Below, in pieces: positions 26,477 through 34,078 of a stretch of 64,000 bases of DNA. The stretch comes from Kaistella solincola. GTDB lineage: Bacteria > Bacteroidota > Bacteroidia > Flavobacteriales > Weeksellaceae. A program made the position numbers and the translations under genes. The first letter of the stretch is position 1, and each line of letters opens with the position of its first letter. The stretch is from NCBI RefSeq assembly GCF_000812875.1, contig NZ_JSYK01000003.1, forward strand, positions 682,001 through 746,000, given 5' to 3'. A model generated the notes under the pieces. It saw nothing but the letters and a program-made list of their open reading frames with translations, made no database searches and had not been told where the DNA came from.

Positions 26477-27760
26477 TTATTCCTCGGTATTTTTTGGTTT
26501 TGTCCGAACGATGAAACGCAGCGCCATATCTTTGGTGAAATAGGCCGTGGTCCAGTTATACAGCGTGCTGATGCGGTTTCGATAATTGATAAGCGAAAGC
26601 AGGTGAATGAAAAGCCACATCGCCCAGGCGATAAATCCCGAAAAAAACATTTTTGGTTTCGGAAATTCGGCAACGGCTTTATTTTTTCCAATAATTGCCA
26701 TCGAACCTTTGTCGTGATAGCTGAAAGGTTTTGGCGTTCCCTTTTGAAAACCTTCCAGAAAGTTTTCAGCTAAATTATCAGCCTGCTGAATCGCGACCTG
26801 CGCAACCTGCGGATGACCTTCCGGAAAATTGGGATCGGCGGTCATTAAACTGGTGTCGCCTAACGCGAAAATATCATCGAAGCCGACGAGTCTGTTATAG
26901 GCATCAACAATTAATCTTTTTCCGCGGCCATAAGCTTCCTGGGGTAAACCTTTAAAAATAATGGCAGTGACACCCGCTGCCCAGATTAAATTTTTTGTTG
27001 GAATAGATTCGCCGTTTTTAAACTGCACAGCATCATCTTTAAACTCGGTGACCATGGTATTGAGCTTAATTTTAACGCCCATCTCGGTCAGTTTTTTATA
27101 AGTGTATTGCTGCGATTTTTCGCTCATCGGCGTAAGTACAGCGTTTAAACCATCGACAAGATAAATTTCACCGCCGGCGCCTTTCAGCTCCGGATAATCT
27201 TTGGCAATGATATTTTTTTTCATTTCGGCAAACATTCCGGAAATTTCCACGCCAGTTGGACCGCCGCCCGCAACCACAACGGTTAACAATCTTTTGCATT
27301 GTTCCGGATCGGTTTCGCGCGATGCCATTTCCAGCCGTTCCAATAAAGTGTTCCGCATGGAAAGCGCATCGGAAACTGTTTTCATTGGTATGGCGTTTTC
27401 TTCAATACTTTTAATCCCGAAATAATTCGTGACGCAACCGGTTGCTATAACCAAATAATCGTAGGAAACTTCGCCGGTGGAAAGCATCACTTTTTTTTCT
27501 GCAGGAAAGATTTCTTCAAGCTCGCCCAGTCTGTACCGAAAATTTTTCTTTCCGCGGAAAAGCAGCCTGTACGGATAGCAAATGCTTGACGTTTCCAAAT
27601 ATCCCGTGGCAACCTGATAAATTAAAGGCGGAAAGAAATTGTAATTGTTTTTGTCCACCAGCGTGATTTCAAAACCGGGTTTATCAGCAAGCTTTTCAGC
27701 GAGGTTTACGCCGGCAAAACCACCGCCGATAATCAGTATTTTTTTTCGGTCCATACTCAT
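26477..27760 (-). CDS. ndh: Type II NADH dehydrogenase (NDH-2)
   Basis: A 427-residue flavoprotein with two dinucleotide folds: FAD-binding IIGGGFAGVNLAEKL at the N-terminus and NAD-binding VVAGGGPTGVEISGMFAEM near residue 165. The quinone-site region AQVAIQQADNLAENF is also present. The C-terminus has a hydrophobic segment (GFIAWAMWLFIHLLSLI) for membrane association. It passes electrons from NADH to quinone without pumping protons. Its place among stress genes suggests use under oxidative or energy stress. Confidence 0.92.
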   Translation of the reverse strand: MSMDRKKILIIGGGFAGVNLAEKLADKPGFEITLVDKNNYNFFPPLIYQVATGYLETSSICYPYRLLFRGKKNFRYRLGELEEIFPAEKKVMLSTGEVSYDYLVIATGCVTNYFGIKSIEENAIPMKTVSDALSMRNTLLERLEMASRETDPEQCKRLLTVVVAGGGPTGVEISGMFAEMKKNIIAKDYPELKGAGGEIYLVDGLNAVLTPMSEKSQQYTYKKLTEMGVKIKLNTMVTEFKDDAVQFKNGESIPTKNLIWAAGVTAIIFKGLPQEAYGRGKRLIVDAYNRLVGFDDIFALGDTSLMTADPNFPEGHPQVAQVAIQQADNLAENFLEGFQKGTPKPFSYHDKGSMAIIGKNKAVAEFPKPKMFFSGFIAWAMWLFIHLLSLINYRNRISTLYNWTTAYFTKDMALRFIVRTKPKNTEE

Positions 27761-28082
27761 TTTAATTTTTTTTAAATAAAATTTTTACCTGCTTTAAGGG
27801 GCAATTTTTTAAGAAGGAAAGGTTAAAACGTGGCTTGAAAATTATCCGTGTTGTTTAAGGTAATTTTCCTTTTTTAGCTTGAAAACGGTTTTAAAAATCA
27901 TCATACTTTATGCCATTTCCTGGCGAAATAAAAATAGTGTTTTACTATTCAGCACATTATGTTTCGGCATTTTGAGAAATTCGCGCCGTTTAGCAGCCAA
28001 AAAATTTCGCTGAAATGAGATTGAAAAACTGGTTTGGTACAACAAATGATGCAACTTTTAAAACATTAAAAAATTAAAGGTG
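27761..28082. other. Intergenic region between divergent ndh and a small lipoprotein gene
   Basis: No coding sequence seen. It contains a reverse-orientation dispersed repeat at 27780-27812 and a more divergent one near 27976-28008. The ndh promoter must lie at the left end and the lipoprotein promoter at the right, but neither has a perfect -7 box. Confidence 0.5.
27780..27812 (-). repeat. Copy of dispersed palindromic repeat, reverse orientation
   Basis: On the minus strand it reads TTGCCCCTTAAAGCAGGTAA with flanking A and T runs, close to the copies at 51.4-51.6 kb. It lies just upstream of the ndh start. Confidence 0.55.
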
Positions 28083-28304
28083 ATGAAAGCAAAAATTATT
28101 ACCGCAGTTTTATTTGGACTCGTGCTAAGCGCCTGTTCCAAAAATGAATCGAATTCCAATACCCAGCCAGCGGATTATGCGGAAACGCGTGATGCTTTAA
28201 TTCAAAACAGAGCAAATGACTCTCTCGCGGGTGACAGCATCGATAGCGCAAACGGACCGACCGCAATGCCGCCGCAGGAAAAACGTCCGGACACAGAACC
28301 TTAA
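28083..28304 (+). CDS. Small putative lipoprotein, function unknown
   Basis: A 73-residue protein: Lys-led hydrophobic signal and lipobox LSAC (Cys near residue 18), then a hydrophilic Asn/Asp/Ser-rich tail without a recognisable domain. A GTG one codon upstream is possible but ATG 28083 is the more natural start. It precedes the DUF421 gene, separated by a hairpin. Confidence 0.7.
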   Translation: MKAKIITAVLFGLVLSACSKNESNSNTQPADYAETRDALIQNRANDSLAGDSIDSANGPTAMPPQEKRPDTEP

Positions 28305-28319
28305 CCCTTTCAAAAATAT

Positions 28320-28356
28320 GCTAAAAGTATTCGAAGAATTTTTCGGATACTTTTGG
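28320..28356 (+). terminator. Probable terminator hairpin
   Basis: AAAAGTATTCGAA pairs imperfectly with TTCGGATACTTTT, forming a long stem just after the small lipoprotein gene; the downstream T-run is short. Confidence 0.55.
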
Positions 28357-28431
28357 TATGCTTTGACCTTATAATAAATGGATCAATTTTAGTTATTAAA
28401 AATATCAGGATTTAACACCCAAAAATTTTAT

Positions 28432-28998
28432 ATGATAGAAGCCAGCGAATATTCATTTGATTTAAAGCAAATGTTGTGGGGAGATTTCGGTTTACTGATT
28501 TATCTGGAAGTCGTCCTGAGAATCCTCGTCATAATGGTTTACACCATTTTAATGATCCGCTGGATTGGCAAAAGAGTAGTGGGCGGACTGGGCAGCTCCG
28601 ATATTTTGCTGATCGTCGCCATGGGAAGCGCGGTGGGCGACGCAATGTTGTACCCAAGCATTCCGCTGAGCATTCCACTGACGGTGATTACCTTAATTGC
28701 TGCTTTCCAAAAATTGTACGTTTATGTCGGAATTAAATACCAACCCGTGCGGAAAGTCACACACCCGAATGTGATGAAATTGGTGGAACACGGAAAGCTG
28801 CTTAAAGAAAATTTCGAAGTAGATGATATTGATAAAAATGAAGTTTTCATGCTTCTGCGCCAGCACGGAATTCAATATTTATCTGAAGTTGAGCACGCAT
28901 ATTATGAGCAGTCGGGTGAACTGAGTGTTTTTAAGTATGAAAATCCTCCGGTACTGGAAAATTCAATTTTACCGGAACATTTATCGGATCAAAATTGA
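28432..28998 (+). CDS. DUF421 (YetF-like) membrane protein
   Basis: A 188-residue protein with three membrane helices in the first 100 residues and the DUF421 wording WIGKRVVGGLGSSDILLIVAMGSAVGDAML. The C-terminal soluble part (VMKLVEHGKLLKENF, EVFMLLRQHGI) is the conserved alpha/beta domain of the family. Bacillus YetF relatives are linked to spores and stress, but the biochemical role is unknown. Confidence 0.88.
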   Translation: MIEASEYSFDLKQMLWGDFGLLIYLEVVLRILVIMVYTILMIRWIGKRVVGGLGSSDILLIVAMGSAVGDAMLYPSIPLSIPLTVITLIAAFQKLYVYVGIKYQPVRKVTHPNVMKLVEHGKLLKENFEVDDIDKNEVFMLLRQHGIQYLSEVEHAYYEQSGELSVFKYENPPVLENSILPEHLSDQN

Positions 28999-29057
28999 TT
29001 CATGACAAAAAAAACCGGCTATTTGTGGGGTTTTTTTTACTTTTTTAAATTTCAAAA

Positions 29058-29651
29058 TTATTCAACAGAGCTAACTGAATACTGAATTGGTTTAAAACTA
29101 CCACCGTTGCTGTCTTCCGCGGAACATGCTGTTAAACAAACCAAAAGATCCATTTGAGCTTGAAATTTCACATAATCACCAGCTTTTGAAGTTGGAGGTA
29201 AAACTGAAATCCTTCCTTTTTCGTCAAACTGAACGTTCATAAAAATGTTGAACGCTGTAGGAATATCATCCTGTTTAATGCCCATCGGTGCTAAGTTTTT
29301 TGATAAATTTTCGAGACAGCTGGGATGATAGCCTTCGTAATTATACATAATTTCAAAAGTTTCTTTGCTGCATGGTGCCAGTAGAAAATCATTTCTGCCG
29401 TTGGTGTCTTCCAAAATTTCCATCATTTTTCGGGAACGGTTGCTCCACAAAAAATTTCCGGTGCTGATTAAAATTGATTCTTCAAAATCCAGCGTTTTTC
29501 CCGAAGATAATTTTTCATTAAAATCATTTGCATTGAACAAAACCATGTCGCTTACCTGCATTCCTTCCGGATCAATTACCGTCAGAATTTCACCTTTTTT
29601 CAGGTAAAATGCTTTGCCGCTTTGTTCTTCGATTGTACAAATTTCGCTCAT
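29058..29651 (-). CDS. DUF1989 (urea carboxylase-associated / carboxyguanidine deiminase-like) protein
   Basis: A 197-residue cytoplasmic protein matching DUF1989. Key parts: KKGEILTVIDPEGMQVSDMVLF at the start, FLLAPCSKETF, GYHPSCLENL, and AGDYVKFQAQMDLLVCLTACS near the end; the Cys and His residues are likely metal ligands. Characterised DUF1989 proteins (CgdA/CgdB) deiminate carboxyguanidine in guanidine breakdown. No guanidine carboxylase or urea amidolyase is nearby. It is 10 bases downstream of the YqcI/YcgG gene, a tight two-gene unit. I used ATG 29651, not the TTG one codon earlier. Confidence 0.82.
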   Translation of the reverse strand: MSEICTIEEQSGKAFYLKKGEILTVIDPEGMQVSDMVLFNANDFNEKLSSGKTLDFEESILISTGNFLWSNRSRKMMEILEDTNGRNDFLLAPCSKETFEIMYNYEGYHPSCLENLSKNLAPMGIKQDDIPTAFNIFMNVQFDEKGRISVLPPTSKAGDYVKFQAQMDLLVCLTACSAEDSNGGSFKPIQYSVSSVE

Positions 29652-29661
29652 CAATTTTTAT

Positions 29662-30333
29662 TTAAGAATGATGGAAAGGACATTTCCAATTTTTTTCTAC
29701 ATTTCTGCCGCTATATTGTTTAGCTTCGGAATCCTGACCGAAATCCCGCAAAACCGGATTGATTTCACCCTGTAAATCGGCATCATTCTGACGAATAGTA
29801 TCCCGAACGGTTTCATAAGTTCCCATTTCGCGCAGCTTTTCAAATTGGTGATGAAGATTGAAAACAAAAGTCGGATACGGCGCCCGACGTGCAAGTCTTG
29901 AACTTTTTGAATGCATTCCAATGATGTAAAACGCTCTTCCACCTAAACTGAAACTGAAATTGGGATTTTCCGGATCGTCACTTACACGCGGATCCCATTC
30001 CTGATCGTCCAGCTCGTGAAGTTTTTGCAAAGAATTCCACAAGGCTTTTTCAAAACTAATTTCATCATCGAATGTATTTTTAGGAAAAACCGCTAAAAAA
30101 GATTCAAAATTATTTCCTTTGAAATCATAATTTTCAAGATAATCTTTTAAATCCGAAAGCAGTTGCTGCAATTCCGACGGATCTTCCATATCGTCGTAAA
30201 CACCGAGTCGGTAATTTTCCATTTTGATAATGGATTTCGCCATGATGCACGGATGTTCTTCGTTATCTATAAAATTTCTAAAATCTTTTTCTATCTTTTT
30301 TAATTTTGGATGGGTTTCTACAGTTGTATTCAT
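29662..30333 (-). CDS. YqcI/YcgG family protein, possible heme-dependent guanidino N-hydroxylase
   Basis: A 223-residue protein matching YqcI/YcgG: the N-terminal FRNFIDNEEHPCIMAKS, the centre GGRAFYIIGMHSKSSRLARR followed by PYPTFVFNLHHQFEKLR, and a C-terminal KCPF. The family includes GntA, a heme-dependent N-hydroxylase acting on a cyclic guanidine in guanitoxin biosynthesis. The conserved His and Cys residues could serve heme binding. The paired DUF1989 gene also belongs to a guanidino-active family, so action on arginine or a similar substrate is plausible. I chose ATG 30333; an ATG 15 codons upstream adds a non-conserved leader. Confidence 0.78.
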   Translation of the reverse strand: MNTTVETHPKLKKIEKDFRNFIDNEEHPCIMAKSIIKMENYRLGVYDDMEDPSELQQLLSDLKDYLENYDFKGNNFESFLAVFPKNTFDDEISFEKALWNSLQKLHELDDQEWDPRVSDDPENPNFSFSLGGRAFYIIGMHSKSSRLARRAPYPTFVFNLHHQFEKLREMGTYETVRDTIRQNDADLQGEINPVLRDFGQDSEAKQYSGRNVEKNWKCPFHHS

Positions 30334-30564
30334 CTTTTTCGTGATTTTATAATGAAATTGGCAAGATTTCGATAGCATTTCAGTAAATCAAAAAGCAGTT
30401 ATTTTCGAAGAGGTAATGGAATATTTTGCAGTAAATGCCGCGAAAATCTCTCTTGCTTATTCCAAGGAATTCGTCTGAAACCTTCACAAATTATACCAAA
30501 TAAAAATTTTTCGCCGTATTTCAGGCGTTTTTTTAAGATTCAGCAATTTGTTATTTAAAACAGA

Positions 30565-30597
30565 AAAAGCGCAAAAGCTTTTTTTTGCGCTTTTAAA
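30565..30597 (-). terminator. Rho-independent terminator of the DUF6766 gene
   Basis: AAAAGCGCAAAA pairs with TTTTGCGCTTTT over a short loop, located just beyond the DUF6766 stop at 30615. Confidence 0.75.
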
Positions 30598-30614
30598 GTC
30601 TAATTTATTGAAAT

Positions 30615-31270
30615 TTAATCACCAGTTTCCGAGTGTGCTGAATCTACAGGTTTTGATTGTGAAGAACCTTTTTGCCTTAGAAAAATGGAAAGGATGATGA
30701 TGGCGAAAACTGACAGAAATTCGCTTTGCCAGTTTTGGAAAGACTCAAACCAAAGCCGCGAGCTGGCAATATATTCCTGCCAGTTTTCCAAAGGTTTTCC
30801 TGTGAGTTGGTTTTCGGTATTTGCATCTTTCAGACTTCCATAAACGTGAAGCATGAAAGATAGAATAAACAGAATAAAAAGCGAAATAGACAGCGAGTTT
30901 TTATAGATTTTTAAAATAATTCCGCCTTTTCGGACAGCCCACGGCGCATCTTTTTTGTCGGGTGAAGGCTCTTTATCAACAGGATTTTCCTCATCGAATT
31001 TCTTTGATTCCGAAGAACCTTTTTGGTAAAGAAAAATGGTGAACCAAACCAAAAGTGCCATTTGAAGAAACTCACTTTCCCAGTTTTCAAAAGTGGCTTC
31101 GATGAAATGTCCTGAGGTTAAATATTCGCCTAAACCAACAACGTGGCCGCCCCATTCCTCGAGGTTTTTGTTATACTCCTGAATGCCTAAAACAATCTGT
31201 CTGGTAATGCTGAGTAAAAAAGGACGAAAAAAACGGTAGAAAGTCGGTTCTCAAAAAAGAATTTTTTCAT
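30615..31270 (-). pseudogene. DUF6766 family membrane protein, interrupted by a frameshift in a poly-T run
   Basis: The continuous frame from ATG 31061 gives only 148 residues, but the family N-terminus lies upstream in two frames. ATG 31270 starts MKKFFFENRLSTVFFVLF. In the second frame, reading joins as LSITRQIVLGIQEYNKNLEE, then VGLGEYLTSGHF and ENWESEFLQ, running into the downstream frame. The two join if the six-T run (plus-strand A-run 31216-31221) had seven T. The repaired product would be about 218 residues with helices near both ends and a repeated GSSESK/GSSQSK motif. This is a true frameshift, phase variation or a sequencing error; the sequence alone cannot say. Confidence 0.75.
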
Positions 31271-31298
31271 TTCTGTATTTTATGATTTGGTAAAAGCG

Positions 31299-31327
31299 AA
31301 AATTTGCCGCTTTAAGCGGCAAATTTT
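31299..31327. terminator. Perfect palindrome, terminator-like copy of the dispersed repeat
   Basis: Arms AAAATTTGCCGCTT (31299-31312) and AAGCGGCAAATTTT (31314-31327) match perfectly around a single T. It overlaps the stop codon of the nucleotidyltransferase gene and should terminate the sugar operon. Its core GCCGCTTTAAGCGGC is the symmetrical version of the dispersed repeat. Confidence 0.75.
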
Positions 31328-31821
31328 TAATTAATTTCACTTCTCTTTTTCGGCATATCGATGATTTCCGCCTGACGTTTGGAATGTTCCCGAATGTAAA
31401 CTTCTTTTCGCAAATTGGTACTTGAAAAACGGTGGCGACGGGTGTTGTAGTAGAGTCTGATATTTTGTGATTCGCAATATTCACGTCCCGTAAAGTTTTG
31501 ATCTTTATATTCATCACCGATGATGCGCACATCAATTTTATAAAGTTTTAAAATATCTTCCAGATCTTTTTCCGTGGTGTATGGAATAATTTCATCCACG
31601 TATTTGCATGCGTGAAGCTGAATGTAACGTTCAACTACAGTTTGCGTCGGTTTATTTTTTTCTGGCCTGTCGATGGTCGGATCGGTTTGAAGTCCGACGA
31701 TCAGATAGTCGCACTGCGATTTTGCTTCTGCCAACATTCTTACGTGACCGGCATGTAGCAGATCGAAGCAGCTAAAAGTGATTCCGACCATATTCCCTGA
31801 TTTATTATTTGTTTTTTCCAT
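31327..31821 (-). CDS. Cytidylyltransferase-like nucleotidyltransferase
   Basis: A 164-residue enzyme of the HxGH nucleotidyltransferase superfamily. HAGH lies in FSCFDLLHAGHVRMLAEAK, and the C-terminal RFSSTNLRKEV matches the SSTxLR motif. The group includes glycerol-3-phosphate cytidylyltransferase (TagD) and the RfaE adenylyltransferase, which activate a phosphorylated alcohol or sugar with CTP or ATP. It is the last gene of a four-gene operon with UDP-galactopyranose mutase, so it may supply an activated building block for the same glycan. The substrate is not determined. Confidence 0.82.
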   Translation of the reverse strand: MEKTNNKSGNMVGITFSCFDLLHAGHVRMLAEAKSQCDYLIVGLQTDPTIDRPEKNKPTQTVVERYIQLHACKYVDEIIPYTTEKDLEDILKLYKIDVRIIGDEYKDQNFTGREYCESQNIRLYYNTRRHRFSSTNLRKEVYIREHSKRQAEIIDMPKKRSEIN

Positions 31822-31841
31822 AATAGTGTTTTTTTAGTCTT

Positions 31842-32966
31842 TTAAGCTGTCGCCATAAAGTTTAGTTTTTGTTGTTGGCGCTCTAGACATTCAATGTATT
31901 CCGGCGCCGGAATACGGTTTCCTTTTTCATCCAAATCGAAAAGTCCGCAGTTGCTGTAAACCGAAAGATTGTCCCAGTCGGGACGGTCTGTAATCGGGTA
32001 AATGCATACGCCGTGGAAATCTACACCGCGCTGATGAGCCAATAAAACCTGAGCTGTAATTTCATCCAGCCACTGTGCACGACCTTCACCGAAATGTCCG
32101 GTTTCGGAGAGAAAAATAGGTTTTTCATATCTGGTATAAGCTTGTAACAACAGTTCATTCAGCTCAACTCTTTCATCATTTACATCCGGCCAGGCGAGAC
32201 TTTTATCTTCACCGCGCCATTGGCAGTTCCAGTAATAATTGAAGCCGAGAATTTCAAGGAAACTTTCATCACCACCTAAATCCGGACACATGCGGCCTGC
32301 GATTATGTCCATTGCTTCAAACTGGTATTGATTTCTTCGGTAAAGATGTTCGGGATCATCACCATCGTCATGAATAAGCACAAGCGGCTCTACCAAAACG
32401 ATTTTACAGGTCGGATCTTCTTCTTTTAGGACTTTTATTCCTTTAATTGCAGCTTTACATAAATGGTATTTGATGTCCCAACCATTATGTGTTGCGAAAG
32501 GTACGGTGCCGCGCGCTTCACCTGATAACCACGATAAAAAACTTATTTCATTTATTGGAACCACATAAAGTGTTTCGTCGCACGTCAGGCGGTAAAACTG
32601 CGCAAAAGCGCGGCAAAGATTTTCAAAACGCTGCGCGAAATGAGGATGCGTCGGGAAAAGCCCGTCGGGATAACCAAAATGAATGAGATCCCAAATAATT
32701 TGAATACCGAATTTTTCAGCGGTTTTTATACGGTTTAAAACTTCAGAAAAATCATAATTTCCGGGCGATTTTTCGACCTTGCTCCAGCAGATTCCTTCGC
32801 GCACAGTGAAAATTCCCAATTCTACTAAGTTTTGGTAATCTTCATAAACGCGAACGTCGTGCTGTGTTTCCTGCAGCAGATTTACGCGGTCACCGTGGCG
32901 GTTAATGTGGTCTGCACACTCAAAACCACCCATGAAAAAACTTTTAAAAATGTAATTTGATTTCAT
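31842..32966 (-). CDS. Clan-A glycoside hydrolase (GH1-like)
   Basis: A 374-residue TIM-barrel glycosidase without a signal peptide. The opening FMGGFECADHINRHGDRVNL resembles GH1 relatives. The probable acid/base is Glu140 in PINEIS and the nucleophile Glu288 in LSETGHF, the usual spacing of clan A on strands 4 and 7. Its ATG overlaps the glf stop by 4 bases (ATGA), indicating translational coupling. A cytoplasmic glycosidase coupled to a galactofuranose-precursor enzyme is unusual; it might trim a lipid-linked glycan or act in the reverse, synthetic direction. Activity is inferred only. Confidence 0.8.
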   Translation of the reverse strand: MKSNYIFKSFFMGGFECADHINRHGDRVNLLQETQHDVRVYEDYQNLVELGIFTVREGICWSKVEKSPGNYDFSEVLNRIKTAEKFGIQIIWDLIHFGYPDGLFPTHPHFAQRFENLCRAFAQFYRLTCDETLYVVPINEISFLSWLSGEARGTVPFATHNGWDIKYHLCKAAIKGIKVLKEEDPTCKIVLVEPLVLIHDDGDDPEHLYRRNQYQFEAMDIIAGRMCPDLGGDESFLEILGFNYYWNCQWRGEDKSLAWPDVNDERVELNELLLQAYTRYEKPIFLSETGHFGEGRAQWLDEITAQVLLAHQRGVDFHGVCIYPITDRPDWDNLSVYSNCGLFDLDEKGNRIPAPEYIECLERQQQKLNFMATA

Positions 32967-34078
32967 ATCCGCATTTCTAAGGTTTCAAATAGTTCCAAAG
33001 CATTTTTAAATGCCTGATCCATATTAAAATATTTATAGTTTGCTAAACGTCCTACGAAATATATGTTTTCCAGTTTATCCGCTTCCTCCTTATATTTATT
33101 ATAGATTTCCTGATTTTTTTCATTCGGAACAGGATAGTAGGGTTCGCCACTATCCACCGTATATTCCTTTACAATACTGGTCTTGCTGGATTGCTGATGA
33201 CCGAAATGTTTGTATTCAATAATTCTGGTAAAATCTACCTCTTCACCCGGATAATTTACGACCGAATTTTCCTGGAAATATTCCAGATCCAAATGCTCGG
33301 TTACGAAATTTATGGAACGGTATTCCAGCTTTTCCATCAATTTGTTTTCAAACTCAAAAAAACGGTCAATTGGCCCGGTATAAAATAGCTTTTCATAGAC
33401 GCCAACCTGATCTTTAACATCGAAAAAGTCTGTATTTAAAAGCACTGTAATATTCGGATGATCCAGCATTTTTTCGAATAGCTGCGTATATCCACCAACT
33501 GGTAAAGCCTGGTGTTTGTCGGAAAAATAACGGTCATCGTAATTATGGCGCACCGGAATTCTCTCTAAAACCGAGGCATGCAGTTCTTCCGGATATTTGT
33601 CCCATTGCTTTTTGGTGTAATGCTTGAACATTTTTTCATAAAGCACTTTTCCCACGCGGTTTAAGACAGCTTCTTCACCATTTTTAGCATTTTCAAACGG
33701 CGTTCTGTTTTCTTCCAGCCATTGCTGCATTTCCTCCTCAGATTTTATGTTGGTATTGAAGAGGGTATTTACGGTGGTGATATTAACCGGAATAGGAACC
33801 GTTTTACAGTCAACACGTGCTATTACACGGTGATGCCAAGGATACCACTCGCTAAACCGGTTTACATATTCCCAAACCTGCTCATCATTGGTGTGAAATA
33901 AATGAGCGCCATATTTCGAGACCAATATTCCGTTTTCATCATATTCGTCAAAGCAGTTTCCTGCGATATGATATCTTTTTTCAATAACCAAAACCTGTTT
34001 TCCAATAGACGCATAACGTTCAGCTAATGTGGCACCGGAAATACCGGCGCCAATAATTAAAACATCATAATCGGTCAT
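32963..34078 (-). CDS. glf: UDP-galactopyranose mutase
   Basis: A 371-residue flavoenzyme that interconverts UDP-galactopyranose and UDP-galactofuranose. FAD-binding is DVLIIGAGISGATLAERYA at residues 4-22. The segments YHIAGNCFDEYDENG, YGAHLFHTN, FKHYTKKQWDKYPEEL and RLANYKYFNMDQ are diagnostic. It overlaps the upstream glycosyltransferase and the downstream glycosidase by 4 bases each. Its presence implies the organism makes a galactofuranose-containing glycan. Confidence 0.96.
   Translation of the reverse strand: MTDYDVLIIGAGISGATLAERYASIGKQVLVIEKRYHIAGNCFDEYDENGILVSKYGAHLFHTNDEQVWEYVNRFSEWYPWHHRVIARVDCKTVPIPVNITTVNTLFNTNIKSEEEMQQWLEENRTPFENAKNGEEAVLNRVGKVLYEKMFKHYTKKQWDKYPEELHASVLERIPVRHNYDDRYFSDKHQALPVGGYTQLFEKMLDHPNITVLLNTDFFDVKDQVGVYEKLFYTGPIDRFFEFENKLMEKLEYRSINFVTEHLDLEYFQENSVVNYPGEEVDFTRIIEYKHFGHQQSSKTSIVKEYTVDSGEPYYPVPNEKNQEIYNKYKEEADKLENIYFVGRLANYKYFNMDQAFKNALELFETLEMRI

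Noticed and set aside
30334..30614. Guanidine riboswitch upstream of the YqcI/YcgG-DUF1989 pair
   Set aside because: I looked for ykkC-type conserved words and saw none; the leader is short and AT-rich.
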